From Anaerolineales bacterium (lineage in GTDB: Bacteria; Chloroflexota; Anaerolineae; Anaerolineales; Villigracilaceae), in the NCBI GenBank assembly GCA_016934715.1, contig JAFGSI010000075.1:1-46536 (forward strand): 46,536 nt of DNA. The letters are read 5' to 3'. The notes beneath the pieces are model-generated. The model was not told the origin of the DNA and searched no databases. It worked only from the letters and a program-made list of their open reading frames with translations. Of the stretch, positions 1-9,296 are shown in pieces. Each line of letters opens with the position of its first letter. The stretch's first letter is position 1. Position numbers and translations under genes: made by a program.

Positions 1-2
1 GC

Positions 3-15
3 GCATCCCCTTGCT
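3..15. repeat. Left arm of 13-bp inverted repeat
   Basis: GCATCCCCTTGCT here is the exact reverse complement of AGCAAGGGGATGC at 441-453. The arms enclose the LIPVTG-tail remnant. The left flank is cut by the window edge, so a target-site duplication cannot be tested. Confidence 0.6.
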
Positions 16-440
16 CGATGCACCTGGCCCGGTAGTTTCCGCAGCCTTGTCTGCTAGGCTTCTTCGTTTCGGCGGCGGGTCACACCGTGCAGCACCAGAC
101 CCAGCCCGAAGAAGCCCAATCCCAGGTTCAGGAAGAACCGCGGCCTCACGCTCGCCAGATCGTCCGCCAGACCCGTCACCGGGATCAGCACCAGGTCCCC
201 ACCACCACCGGTCGGCGGAGGCGGCGAGTTCCAGACAAAAGGAAAAAAGAGGATCCTGGCGTCACGGCAGAAGAATCCTTTGAAAAAGGTGCCTGTGCCT
301 GCCCACCTGTTTCCAGGCGTTTGCGCGTTTTTCCGCGCAGTTCGCTGGCCGCACTGATCAGCGCCGGTTGTTGGTACCTGGCGTTTTCCTGAACACTACG
401 CGGTCGATGATCCGACGATTCTCTTCTACAAGCAGTCTCC

Positions 441-453
441 AGCAAGGGGATGC
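441..453. repeat. Right arm of 13-bp inverted repeat
   Basis: This is the exact reverse complement of 3-15. It begins directly after the stop codon (454-456) of the minus-strand response regulator gene. It could be a transposon-like end, a recombination footprint, or an assembly fold-back at a contig edge. Confidence 0.6.
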
Positions 454-1230
454 TCACCTGGTGCGCGTGGCGAGTTGGTAACCCACGCTGCGATAATTGA
501 CGACCAGTGAAGGCGCGGCCGGATCATCTTCCAATTTCTGGCGCAGCGAGAAGACAACCGTTTTCAGGTGACCACGGTTCTTGGGATTATCTTCCCCCCA
601 GATGTGCCCCGTGATGACTTCATAGGGCACATTGCGCGGTGCATGCTTGGCGAGGATGGAAAGCAGTTCGAACTCGCGCTGATGCAGGCGCACCTCCCTA
701 CCCCGGATGGTCACCTCGTGGGATTGGTGGTCAATGCGCAGGTCGATCTCCGGGAAGACTTTGACTCGCGCCGTGCTGCTGCTCTGCGTTTGACGCAGGA
801 CCTTCTTGATGCGAGAGATGATTTCAGGGTTGTAGAAGGGCTTGAAAATGTACTCATCCAGCCCCATCTCCAGGCCGCGGACCGCGTTCTCGCGATTGGC
901 ACTCGCCGTGACCATGATCACGGGCGCGCTGGTGATGCCACGCAGGAGCTGGTACACCTCCCACCCGTCCACGTCTGGCATCATCAGGTCAAGCAGGATC
1001 ACATCGGGGCTGAGTTCGGCACACTTCTCCAGGGCCGCCCGGTGGTCACCGGCGCCAGCGACATCGAAGCCGGACTTACGCAGGAGCAACTTGATCATGT
1101 TCAGATAATCAAGATTGTCATCAATAATCAAAATGCGCGGCCGGACATTCTCGGATTTCATATCCAGATCGACGCCAGAAACGGATATCTCAGAACCGCC
1201 GGCTGAGAATGCAGGATTCATGGTTGCCAT
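454..1230 (-). CDS. Orphan response regulator with winged-helix output domain
   Basis: OmpR-type transcription regulator, 258 aa. The receiver domain (about residues 32-150) has the acidic pair D37/D38, phosphoacceptor D81 in LLDLMMPDVDG, switch T108 and K130 in FKPF. The C-terminal winged helix (about 160-255) carries the GHLKTVVFSLRQKLEDD recognition region and ends in the typical NYRSVGYQL hairpin. No sensor kinase is adjacent, so its partner is unknown. The start at 1230 follows AGGTGG by about 7 nt. A second ATG at residue 24 (MKSENVRPRILII) lies closer to the usual receiver N-terminus and is a possible alternative. A consensus promoter sits at 1306-1333. Confidence 0.93.
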   Translation of the reverse strand: MATMNPAFSAGGSEISVSGVDLDMKSENVRPRILIIDDNLDYLNMIKLLLRKSGFDVAGAGDHRAALEKCAELSPDVILLDLMMPDVDGWEVYQLLRGITSAPVIMVTASANRENAVRGLEMGLDEYIFKPFYNPEIISRIKKVLRQTQSSSTARVKVFPEIDLRIDHQSHEVTIRGREVRLHQREFELLSILAKHAPRNVPYEVITGHIWGEDNPKNRGHLKTVVFSLRQKLEDDPAAPSLVVNYRSVGYQLATRTR

Positions 1231-1305
1231 ATTCTTTCCACCTCAGGTACAATAGAAAACAGTCATAAAAGGTTATTATACGATTATTTAGATATTATTG
1301 GTCGT

Positions 1306-1333
1306 ATTATAGGTATTTTTTCCGATTTGTCAA
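1306..1333 (-). promoter_or_regulatory. Consensus sigma-70 promoter of the response regulator
   Basis: Minus strand: TTGACA (1333-1328), 16-bp spacer, TATAAT (1311-1306). Both hexamers match consensus exactly. Predicted transcription start near 1299 gives a leader of about 70 nt. Confidence 0.85.
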
Positions 1334-1355
1334 GTGCTCATTTTGAGAAGCGGCC

Positions 1356-1613
1356 ATGACCATTCCCCCTGAGATCATCCTATACGCTACCCGCTGGTGC
1401 AGCGACTGCCGCCGGGCGCGCGCCTTCCTGGACCGCCACCAGGTCCCCTACCGCTGGATCGACATCGACCGCGACCAGGCGGCGGAGAAGATCGTGATCG
1501 AGATCAACCGCGGCATGCGCAGCGTGCCCACACTGGTATGGCCGGACGGCTCCACGATGGTGGAGCCGTCCGAGAGCGAACTTGCCGAAAAGTTGAGATT
1601 CACGCGGGTCTAA
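1356..1613 (+). CDS. Glutaredoxin-like (mycoredoxin-type) protein
   Basis: Small thiol-disulfide oxidoreductase of 85 aa with a full glutaredoxin fold. The active site is WCSDC near residue 13, at the start of helix 1 after strand ILYATRW. RSVPTLVWPDGSTMVEPS supplies the cis-proline and the glutathione/mycothiol-facing loop. The CxxC with Ser-Asp in the middle resembles actinobacterial and Chloroflexi mycoredoxin/NrdH-like proteins more than classical CPYC glutaredoxins. It starts with ATG after GAGAAG and is divergent from the response regulator. A cytosolic disulfide-reduction role follows from the family. The actual low-molecular-weight thiol partner is not known. Confidence 0.85.
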   Translation: MTIPPEIILYATRWCSDCRRARAFLDRHQVPYRWIDIDRDQAAEKIVIEINRGMRSVPTLVWPDGSTMVEPSESELAEKLRFTRV

Positions 1614-1627
1614 GCTACAGCCCGCGC

Positions 1628-1894
1628 TCAGATCTGCGGCTGGCTTTCAGAGCGAACTTCGAACAACGCGATCAGCTTACGGGCGATCACTGCCAGGGTC
1701 ACCCCCATGGACAGCACCCCTGCCAGGACGAAAAGAAGGAACCGCCAATCGAGGTAATTGACGATTGCGGGAGGCCGGCTTTCGATGCGATGTCCCAGTG
1801 TGTCAACGAACTCGCGGCGCGGCGCCAGAGGACGCAGGACATTTTCCAGGCGTCCTTCCAACACTTCTTCATTCACATTACGTTCGGCTTTCAT
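1628..1894 (-). CDS. Small single-pass membrane protein, third gene of a sigma-factor operon
   Basis: 88 aa. The N-terminal half is soluble and charged, with RPLAPRREFVDTLGHRIESRP. One membrane helix follows at about residues 50-71 (FLLFVLAGVLSMGVTLAVIA), then a short tail. The gene begins 3 nt after the DegV stop, with GGAG ahead of its ATG, so it is the last gene of the sigma-degV operon. Its size, single helix and position behind an ECF sigma gene suggest a minimal membrane partner of the sigma factor, but there is no zinc motif and no firm homology. Function is therefore inferred only from context. Confidence 0.7.
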   Translation of the reverse strand: MKAERNVNEEVLEGRLENVLRPLAPRREFVDTLGHRIESRPPAIVNYLDWRFLLFVLAGVLSMGVTLAVIARKLIALFEVRSESQPQI

Positions 1895-1897
1895 GTC

Positions 1898-2743
1898 TCA
1901 TTCTCCTGCAGGGTAGATCACCAGACCGACCGTCCCGGGCCCCAAATTGGCAGCCACGGCAATGGAGAGGTCGGTCAGGATCGCCTCACGGACATTGAAC
2001 AATTTTCGGGCCCGGATCAGCAGGTCCTCGGCGGCACGAGGATCACGGGCATGGACGGCCGCCACGTTGACCGGCTGCCGGTCGAAGCGGGCCTGGAGAA
2101 GTTCCACCAGGCGGTTGATGGCCCGCCCCCGGGTCCGAACCCTCTCGGCCATCTCGAGCACGCCATCACACAAGACAACGATCGGTTTGACGTCCAGCAT
2201 CGAGGCCAGAGCGGCCTGGAGGGTGCCCACCCGACCGCTCATGCGGGCATAGCGCAGGCTCCCGAGCGTCAGGACGATCGAGACGTTTCGTCGGATTTCT
2301 TCCATCCGTTCCAGGATCTTGTGGATACTGGCCCCGGCCTGGTCAAGCAGGCGTGCTTCGCGGCACATCATCCCCAGGGCGGCCGAACCAGATCCCGAAT
2401 CGAATGGATAAAGGCGGAACTTCTCTCCCAGATCGCGCGCCGCGCTGACAGCCGAGTCGAAGGTCCCGGAGAGTCTGCTGGTCACATGCAGGGACAGGAT
2501 CGTATCCCCGGCCCGGGCAATCCGTTTGTACAAGGCCTTGAACTGGAACGGCGTCGGCTGGGAGGTCTTGGGGATCGTGCCACTTTCGTCGACCAGGCGA
2601 TAGAACCCCTCGTTCGACAGATCCACACCCTGGAGATAGGTGTGCTCTCTAAAGTGGATATTGATGGGCACGACCTGGATGTCGTACTCCTGCTCCCAGC
2701 CGGGCGGCATGTCGGCAGCGCCGTCGGTGACAATGCGAAGCAT
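1898..2743 (-). CDS. DegV family fatty-acid-binding protein
   Basis: 281 aa, the full length of the DegV/FakB family, which binds a fatty acid between two domains and presents it to a fatty-acid kinase. Family signatures seen are MLRIVTDGAADMP at the N-terminus, TSQPTPFQF near residue 62, LHVTSRLSGTFDSA near residue 84 (ligand carboxylate contact) and the later RMSGRVGTLQAALASMLDVKP. It starts 7 nt after the sigma-factor stop, and the AAGGAG lies inside the end of that gene, so the two are co-transcribed and probably translationally coupled. No fatty-acid kinase is in this window. Pairing a DegV with an ECF sigma factor hints at envelope or lipid stress, which is inference. Confidence 0.9.
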   Translation of the reverse strand: MLRIVTDGAADMPPGWEQEYDIQVVPINIHFREHTYLQGVDLSNEGFYRLVDESGTIPKTSQPTPFQFKALYKRIARAGDTILSLHVTSRLSGTFDSAVSAARDLGEKFRLYPFDSGSGSAALGMMCREARLLDQAGASIHKILERMEEIRRNVSIVLTLGSLRYARMSGRVGTLQAALASMLDVKPIVVLCDGVLEMAERVRTRGRAINRLVELLQARFDRQPVNVAAVHARDPRAAEDLLIRARKLFNVREAILTDLSIAVAANLGPGTVGLVIYPAGE

Positions 2744-2750
2744 ACTCGAT

Positions 2751-3323
2751 CTAATCTCCTTCGGTCAGGTCGGTTTCGTCGACCTGGTCACGGAGTGCCA
2801 GAAGCGTGCGGTGATACAGGCTCTTGACGGCGCCCTCACTGCGGCCCATGATCTGGCCGACCTCGGCATTCGAGAGGTGCTCGACGAACTTCAGGATCAG
2901 CAGCTGTTGACGTTCAGCCGGCAGGCGGCGGATCAGGCGCAGGAGTGACTCACGTTCCTGGGTAACCATCAGGCTGACCTCGGGCGCGGCACCCTTGTAG
3001 TGAAGTGTGGGTGCATCGGAGAGCGGAATCTCCTGCCGACGGCTGCGGTCACGGTGCCAGTTGGCCACCAGGTTGTGAGCAATCCGGTACAGCCAGGCCG
3101 AAAAGGGCACCCCGCGATCAGTGTAATTCTGGATGTGATTCAACGCCCGGTAGAAGACACGCGCGGTCAAATCCTCGGCGTCGTGGACGTTGCCGGTGCG
3201 ATAGTAGACGTAGTTGAAAATGCGATCTACATAGCGCTCGTACAACTCCCCAAACGCATCCTGATCACCTCGCGAGGCACGCCGCAAGACTTCTACTTCT
3301 TGGTACTCCGGCACAGGGCTCAC
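2751..3323 (-). CDS. ECF-type RNA polymerase sigma factor
   Basis: 190 aa sigma-70 family protein with regions 2 and 4 only. Region 2 spans about residues 17-88 (FGELYERYVDRIFNYVYYRTG, then DAEDLTARVF and the FSAWLYRIAHNLVANWHR core). Region 4 spans about 125-180 and has the helix-turn-helix SNAEVGQIMGRSEGAVKSLYHR. The start is GTG at 3323. It heads the operon with DegV and a small membrane protein. The promoter at 3380-3408 interleaves with that of ssrA on the other strand. The target regulon is unknown, and no classical zinc anti-sigma factor follows it. Confidence 0.92.
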   Translation of the reverse strand: MSPVPEYQEVEVLRRASRGDQDAFGELYERYVDRIFNYVYYRTGNVHDAEDLTARVFYRALNHIQNYTDRGVPFSAWLYRIAHNLVANWHRDRSRRQEIPLSDAPTLHYKGAAPEVSLMVTQERESLLRLIRRLPAERQQLLILKFVEHLSNAEVGQIMGRSEGAVKSLYHRTLLALRDQVDETDLTEGD

Positions 3324-3379
3324 CTTACCGGAGAGGTTTGCAATGCTTAACCCCTCCGGGTTTCAGAAGTTTCCGATCG

Positions 3380-3408
3380 AGTATATCATGATTGAGTTTT
3401 CATCCCAA
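3380..3408 (-). promoter_or_regulatory. Promoter of the sigma-degV operon
   Basis: Minus strand TTGGGA (3408-3403), 17-bp spacer, TATACT (3385-3380). It overlaps the ssrA promoter on the plus strand. Confidence 0.6.
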
Positions 3409-3420
3409 ACGCATTATAAT
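3392..3420 (+). promoter_or_regulatory. ssrA promoter
   Basis: TTGAGT (3392-3397), 17-bp spacer, TATAAT (3415-3420). Predicted start near 3427, about 24 nt ahead of the mature tmRNA 5' end. Confidence 0.7.
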
Positions 3421-3450
3421 GGATACGCAACGGGCCACACCCGTCAGCCC

Positions 3451-3849
3451 GGGGATGAAAGGTTTCGACGGAAGAGGCTGGTCCCGGAATGCGAGCCGAG
3501 AGGCGCCGAGCTCGTTAAACCAGCGCAAACAATCAAGTGCCAACCGCACTTCCTACACCGCTATGCCCCTCGCTGCGTAAGCAGTAGAGAGTAAAACGGT
3601 CGGTCTCCTTCGATGAGGCCGCGTCCACCTGTCCCGTGCTCCACCCGGTGATGGGACTGGGCGTCACAATGGTGGAGTGCCGCACACGATGCCGCTAAGG
3701 GTGCGAAAGAGGGCTTTCGGGTCCGAGCGGCTGGCCGCAGGTCGATTTTGCCGGCCGAATGACCTGTGGTGACGAACCTCAACCGGCTACGCTCGTAGAT
3801 TTCCGTGGGTCGAGTCTTTCGGACGCGGGTTCGATTCCCGCCATCTCCA
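3451..3849 (+). ncRNA. ssrA: Transfer-messenger RNA (tmRNA)
   Basis: About 399 nt. The 5' end GGGGATGAAAGGTTTCGACGG is the standard tmRNA start, and the acceptor strand pairs with CATCTCC at 3842-3848. The T arm GCGGGTTCGATTCCCGC lies just before it. CCA is not encoded. The tag reading frame ends ...TSYTAMPLAA with TAA at 3578-3580. The LAA end is the usual proteolysis signal. The resume codon should lie near 3525-3530 (around CAGCGCAAACAA) but I could not fix it. GCA there is out of frame with the LAA end, so CGC or AAA is more likely. tmRNA works with SmpB to release stalled ribosomes. Antisense ORFs across this gene are spurious. Confidence 0.95.
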
Positions 3850-3859
3850 CTCTTGAAAG

Positions 3860-3881
3860 CGCGCCTGCCCGGGCGCGTTTT
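3860..3881 (+). terminator. ssrA terminator
   Basis: CGCGCC (3860-3865) pairs with GGCGCG (3872-3877) around a 6-nt loop, followed by TTTT. It starts 11 nt after the tmRNA 3' end. Confidence 0.7.
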
Positions 3882-4149
3882 CGATTCGGCCCGTCTGACT
3901 GTGGCTGTCGCCATCCGCTCCGGTCGCCTGGGGTTTGGGCGCCATCGAGACCCACCTGGGTCCTCCGTTTTTCTCCGCGGCCTCTGGGTCTCCCGTTCAG
4001 ACGGCTGTGGATTGGTTGGAGGGGATAAAAAACCATCCCCAACTGGCGCACGGATTCAAACAATCTGTGCTATATTTCACTTTAATGATTCCTGGTCATG
4101 ATGGAGCCGATTCTTTTCTGACCCAATTTTTTCTCGAGGAGAAAATCCC

Positions 4150-4950
4150 ATGAAGCATCGTGCAGTTTTGATCGTATGGTCCCTGCTTGCATTGGCCCTC
4201 CTGAACGCAGGCTGCAATTCCCCGGCCGAACTCCTGCCCTTCCTGAACGCAGCCACCGAAACCCCCACAAACACTCCAACCCCCGTCCCGACCGCCACGA
4301 ACACCCCGATGCCAACCGCCACCAGTACGCCAGACCACGCCGCGACCCGGGCCGCGCAATCTACGGCACGGGCCGTACAAATCCTGGAGGAATTCAAAGA
4401 GGCGATGGATGATCTCGATATCGCCACCGATACTGGCCAACTCGGTTGGGCGCAGGAAGAGCCCATTACGATCAGGTTGAGCGGAGCTTCTGATCTCGCC
4501 TACGAGAGACTTGCGGATGGCCTGGAGGCCTCCGATTTCATCATCCAGACAGACATCGTCTGGAGTACCGAAAGCATGATCCAGTGCGGGATCATCTTCC
4601 GGGCCGATGCACGCTTCGACCGGGGGAAGCACTACGAGTTCTGGTTCCTGCGATTCTCAGGACTGCCGCTGTGGGAGATCTCGTTTTGGGAGGGGTTCGA
4701 ATACATCGCATCGAGCAGCAACGGTGCCCGTTCCTCCAGTGCCATCGACCAGCGGAACAATGCGAACAACCAGATCACGATTGTCGCTGTCGACAATGAG
4801 TTCACGGTCTACATAAATGAAATCAGACAGGGACGCTATTTCGACTACAGCGACCTGGCCGATACCGGCACGTTCGGGGTCGCCGGGTTCCAGGATGCGC
4901 GTCGCTCCACCTGCGTGTACGAAAACACGGTGATTTGGGTCTATCGTTAG
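4150..4950 (+). CDS. Lipoprotein with Thr/Pro linker and a laminin-G-like C-terminal domain
   Basis: 266 aa. The type II signal peptide ends in a lipobox (LNAGC, Cys at residue 22). A low-complexity Thr/Pro linker spans about 33-60, a short helical stretch about 62-85, and a beta-rich domain about 90-266. That domain (SDFIIQTDIVWS, CGIIFRADARF, YEFWFLRFSG, ITIVAVDNEFTVYINE, GTFGVAGFQ) looks like the concanavalin/3-keto-disaccharide-hydrolase sandwich found in many Chloroflexi lipoproteins. No catalytic residues can be named, so a binding role at the cell surface is only inferred. GAGGAG precedes the ATG and a strong terminator follows at 4970. It appears monocistronic. Confidence 0.85.
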   Translation: MKHRAVLIVWSLLALALLNAGCNSPAELLPFLNAATETPTNTPTPVPTATNTPMPTATSTPDHAATRAAQSTARAVQILEEFKEAMDDLDIATDTGQLGWAQEEPITIRLSGASDLAYERLADGLEASDFIIQTDIVWSTESMIQCGIIFRADARFDRGKHYEFWFLRFSGLPLWEISFWEGFEYIASSSNGARSSSAIDQRNNANNQITIVAVDNEFTVYINEIRQGRYFDYSDLADTGTFGVAGFQDARRSTCVYENTVIWVYR

Positions 4951-4969
4951 GATGCCATTCCTGCGATCG

Positions 4970-5005
4970 AACGGCCGCCTTCCCAGGCGGCCGTTTACTT
5001 TTTTT
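4970..5005 (+). terminator. Terminator of the 4150 lipoprotein gene
   Basis: AACGGCCGCC (4970-4979) pairs perfectly with GGCGGCCGTT (4986-4995) around a 6-nt loop, followed by a run of T to 5005. Confidence 0.9.
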
Positions 5006-5110
5006 CTACCCGACGTTAACGTAATTCTTGCATCCATCGGTTATCCTAGGAACATCTGAAATCTTCAGCGCCCTCAGGCGCGTTGCCACATTAAATTCAA
5101 GGAGTATCAC

Positions 5111-7012
<1,902 letters not shown>

Positions 7013-7022
7013 TCGACATCCC

Positions 7023-7056
7023 CCTCCCGCAGGTTCCGGACCTGCGGGAGGATTTT
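7023..7056 (+). terminator. dnaK terminator
   Basis: CCTCCCGCAGG (7023-7033) and CCTGCGGGAGG (7041-7051) form an 11-bp perfect stem with a 7-nt loop, then ATTTT. Confidence 0.85.
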
Positions 7057-7060
7057 GATA

Positions 7061-7066
7061 TATAAT
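7061..7066 (+). promoter_or_regulatory. -10 box of a leaderless promoter
   Basis: TATAAT is followed by 7 nt and then the ATG at 7074. No Shine-Dalgarno fits between them. No good -35 is visible because that position lies in the dnaK terminator stem. Confidence 0.65.
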
Positions 7067-7073
7067 CATCCCC

Positions 7074-8408
7074 ATGCGCAAAAAACCGACCAAAATCAAA
7101 CCCCTGTATATCGTCCTGGCCTGCCTGGTGCTGGCCTTGATCATCTACAACCTGCCCCCGGTTCACGATCGATTGGGCTGGCGGGTGGAGGAATTCTGGA
7201 CCGACGTGCGCTTCTTCTTCAATCCGCCCGATGAAGCCCTCTTCGTCCCAACCCAGCAGACCGGTGCAGACGCCATCAACACCCCGGCTCTGACAACGCT
7301 CGAGCCCACCGCCACGCACACCCCGCTGCCGACCGACCTGGCCACCCCCACTCTGACCCCGACCCCCCTGCCGCTCTACGTGCGCCTGTCGGGTGTGGTC
7401 TACGTCGACCAGGCCAACCGCTGGAACTACTGCGGCCCGGCCAACCTGACCATGGCGCTCAACTTCTGGGGCTGGAGCGGGAACCGTGATGACGTCGCCG
7501 CGGTGATCAAGCCCGGGCGCAACGAACCCGGCGACGACTTCATCGAGCGCGGCAAGTATGACGTCAACGTCATGCCCTACGAGCTGGTCGACTTCGTCAA
7601 CGACGAGACCGAGTTCCGGGCCCTTTGGCGCTACGGCGGGACCATGGAACTGCTCAGACACCTGGTGGCCAACGGCTACCCGGTGGTGGTCGAGAAGGGC
7701 CACTTCGACACCGACTCGACCGGCGCCTACACCTGGATGGGCCACTACCAGTTCGTCACCGGCTACGACGACGCCGACGGCACCTTCCTGGTCCAGGACA
7801 CCTATCACAACGGGCCCAATCACCTGATCGCCTATGAGGAGTTCGAGCAGAACTGGCGGGCCTTCAACTTCCTGTTCTACATCGTCTACCCGCCCGAGCG
7901 GGAGGTGCAACTCTATGCCCTGCTGGGCAGCTGGGGTGATCCGACCTGGGCCAACCGCCAGGCCCTCGACCGCGCCATCCAGGACACCCAGACCCTGACC
8001 GACACCTGGGCCCTGTACTTCGCCTGGTTCAACGTCGGCACCGGCCACAACCTGTTCTACGAATACGCCGACGCCGCCAGCGCCTACGACCAGGCCTTCC
8101 AGATCTATGCCACCCTGGGCGATGACAACACCCGGCGGCCCTACCGCATGCTCTGGTACCAGACCGGCCCCTACCGGGCTTACTACTACTCTGGCCGCTA
8201 CCAGGATGTGATCAACCTGGCCACGATCACCCTCGACAGTGTCCGCTATGGCCCGGTGCTGGAGGAGAGCCTGTACTGGCGGGCCCTGGCCGAATACGCC
8301 CTCGGCGATTTCGTCAACGCCTACGCCGACATCCGCCGGACGGTGTACCTCAACTCCAGCTTCGACCCTGGCTGGGCCACCATGCAGGAGTGGGGGATCA
8401 CACCCTAA
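7074..8408 (+). CDS. Membrane-anchored C39-like cysteine peptidase with TPR-like tail
   Basis: 444 aa. A signal anchor spans residues 10-26, then a Thr/Pro-rich linker about 70-100. A papain-like C39_2 domain spans about 105-285, with C120 in WNYCGPANL, H224 in MGHYQFVTGYDD and D242 in VQDTYHN, in the order and spacing of the catalytic triad. The last 150 residues are helical with TPR-like A/Y-rich repeats. These proteins are exported, and the substrate is unknown. No ABC transporter or bacteriocin precursor is nearby, so it is unlikely to be a leader peptidase of an exporter. It is the first gene of an operon with a methyltransferase (15-nt gap) and sbcD. Confidence 0.85.
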   Translation: MRKKPTKIKPLYIVLACLVLALIIYNLPPVHDRLGWRVEEFWTDVRFFFNPPDEALFVPTQQTGADAINTPALTTLEPTATHTPLPTDLATPTLTPTPLPLYVRLSGVVYVDQANRWNYCGPANLTMALNFWGWSGNRDDVAAVIKPGRNEPGDDFIERGKYDVNVMPYELVDFVNDETEFRALWRYGGTMELLRHLVANGYPVVVEKGHFDTDSTGAYTWMGHYQFVTGYDDADGTFLVQDTYHNGPNHLIAYEEFEQNWRAFNFLFYIVYPPEREVQLYALLGSWGDPTWANRQALDRAIQDTQTLTDTWALYFAWFNVGTGHNLFYEYADAASAYDQAFQIYATLGDDNTRRPYRMLWYQTGPYRAYYYSGRYQDVINLATITLDSVRYGPVLEESLYWRALAEYALGDFVNAYADIRRTVYLNSSFDPGWATMQEWGITP

Positions 8409-8423
8409 CGACAAAGGCATACG

Positions 8424-9296
8424 ATGACCACCCAACCCGCCCAGACCGCCAACGGGCCCATCGGCCATGTCGTCCTGGAGCAATACCTGCCCGAAGGGCA
8501 GCGCATCCTCAGCGACCCGCTGGCCCGGCAATTCTCGCCAGCCAGCACCCGCTTCCTGGTTGCTTTGCTTGCGCTCAGACCACTCCGCAGCTTGTTGTTC
8601 AACATTGCCAATAGAGTCGCCCCAGGCATCTCGGGCGGGATCCTTTGCCGCAAACGCTTCATCGATGAGAAACTGGCTGCCGCGCTCGACGCCGGCATCC
8701 AAACAGTCGTGATCCTCGGGGCCGGGCTTGATACCCGTCCCTACCGCCAGATGGAAGCACCCGGGGTCCGGTTCTTTGAAGTCGATCTGCCCGAAAACAT
8801 TGCCTCTACACGTGACCGGATCACGCTGTTGTTCGGCGCCATCCCGGCGCATGTCACCCTGCTGCCGGTCGACTTCGACAGGGATGACCTGGATACCATT
8901 CTGGCCCGAGCCGGATACACCCCGGACAAGCCGGCCTTTTTCATCTGGGAAGGTGTCACCCAGTACATCAGCGAAAAGGCGCTCCACAAAAGCCTCGCAT
9001 TTCTATCCAGGGCGGCGAAAGGCAGCCAGGTTGTCTTCACGTACATTCGCAAGGACTTCATCGCGGGTGAACATTTTTACGGGCTGGAGATCCCCTACAA
9101 ACAGCTGCGGGGCAGGCAGCAACTCTGGCGCTTCGGTATGGACCCTGAAGCGGTTGCCTCCAGCCTGGAGGCCTACCGCTTGAGGGTCCTTGAACACGTC
9201 GGCAGCCAGGAATTCCAGACCCGGTATGTCGCACCGACCGGCCGAACCCTGCCGGTGATGGAGATCGAACGCAGCGTCCACGCGGTCAGAACATGA
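8424..9296 (+). CDS. Class I SAM-dependent methyltransferase, LCM/PPM family
   Basis: 290 aa. It matches the leucine carboxyl methyltransferase-like family (TIGR00027-type). The SAM-binding strand-loop VVILGAGLDTRPYR lies near residue 93, FFEVDLPE supplies the acidic ribose contact, and FFIWEGVTQYIS matches the conserved post-motif region. The N-terminal helical part (ILSDPLARQF) is also typical. Family members methylate carboxyl or hydroxyl groups on small molecules. The substrate here cannot be told. It lies 15 nt after the C39 peptidase gene and its last codons overlap sbcD by the ATGA pattern, so all three are co-transcribed. I see no functional link to DNA repair. Confidence 0.85.
   Translation: MTTQPAQTANGPIGHVVLEQYLPEGQRILSDPLARQFSPASTRFLVALLALRPLRSLLFNIANRVAPGISGGILCRKRFIDEKLAAALDAGIQTVVILGAGLDTRPYRQMEAPGVRFFEVDLPENIASTRDRITLLFGAIPAHVTLLPVDFDRDDLDTILARAGYTPDKPAFFIWEGVTQYISEKALHKSLAFLSRAAKGSQVVFTYIRKDFIAGEHFYGLEIPYKQLRGRQQLWRFGMDPEAVASSLEAYRLRVLEHVGSQEFQTRYVAPTGRTLPVMEIERSVHAVRT

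Larger units (their letters stand above)
1..453 (-). pseudogene. Remnant of a surface protein with C-terminal LIPVTG tail
   Basis: On the minus strand a reading frame ends at a TAG at 54-56. Its last about 60 residues are a Pro/Gly stretch, the motif LIPVTG, a spacer, one hydrophobic segment (FFLNLGLGFFGLGLVLHG) and a basic end (TRRRNEEA). This looks like a sortase-type or C-terminal anchoring tail. Upstream the frame continues to a stop near 395 without a credible start codon, so only the C-terminus survives. The stretch lies between 13-bp inverted repeats at 3-15 and 441-453. The tail is a direct reading. Calling it a remnant of a larger exported protein is inference. No other gene is supported here. 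Confidence 0.45.

Noticed and set aside
3561-3914. Minus-strand ORFs across tmRNA (including an HTH-like MAGIEPASERL reading)
   Set aside because: This peptide family is a known mis-annotation of tRNA/tmRNA 3' ends. The region is ssrA.
5006-5110. CIRCE or sigma-32-type promoter before dnaK
   Set aside because: No TTAGCACTC inverted repeat and no convincing heat-shock promoter were found.
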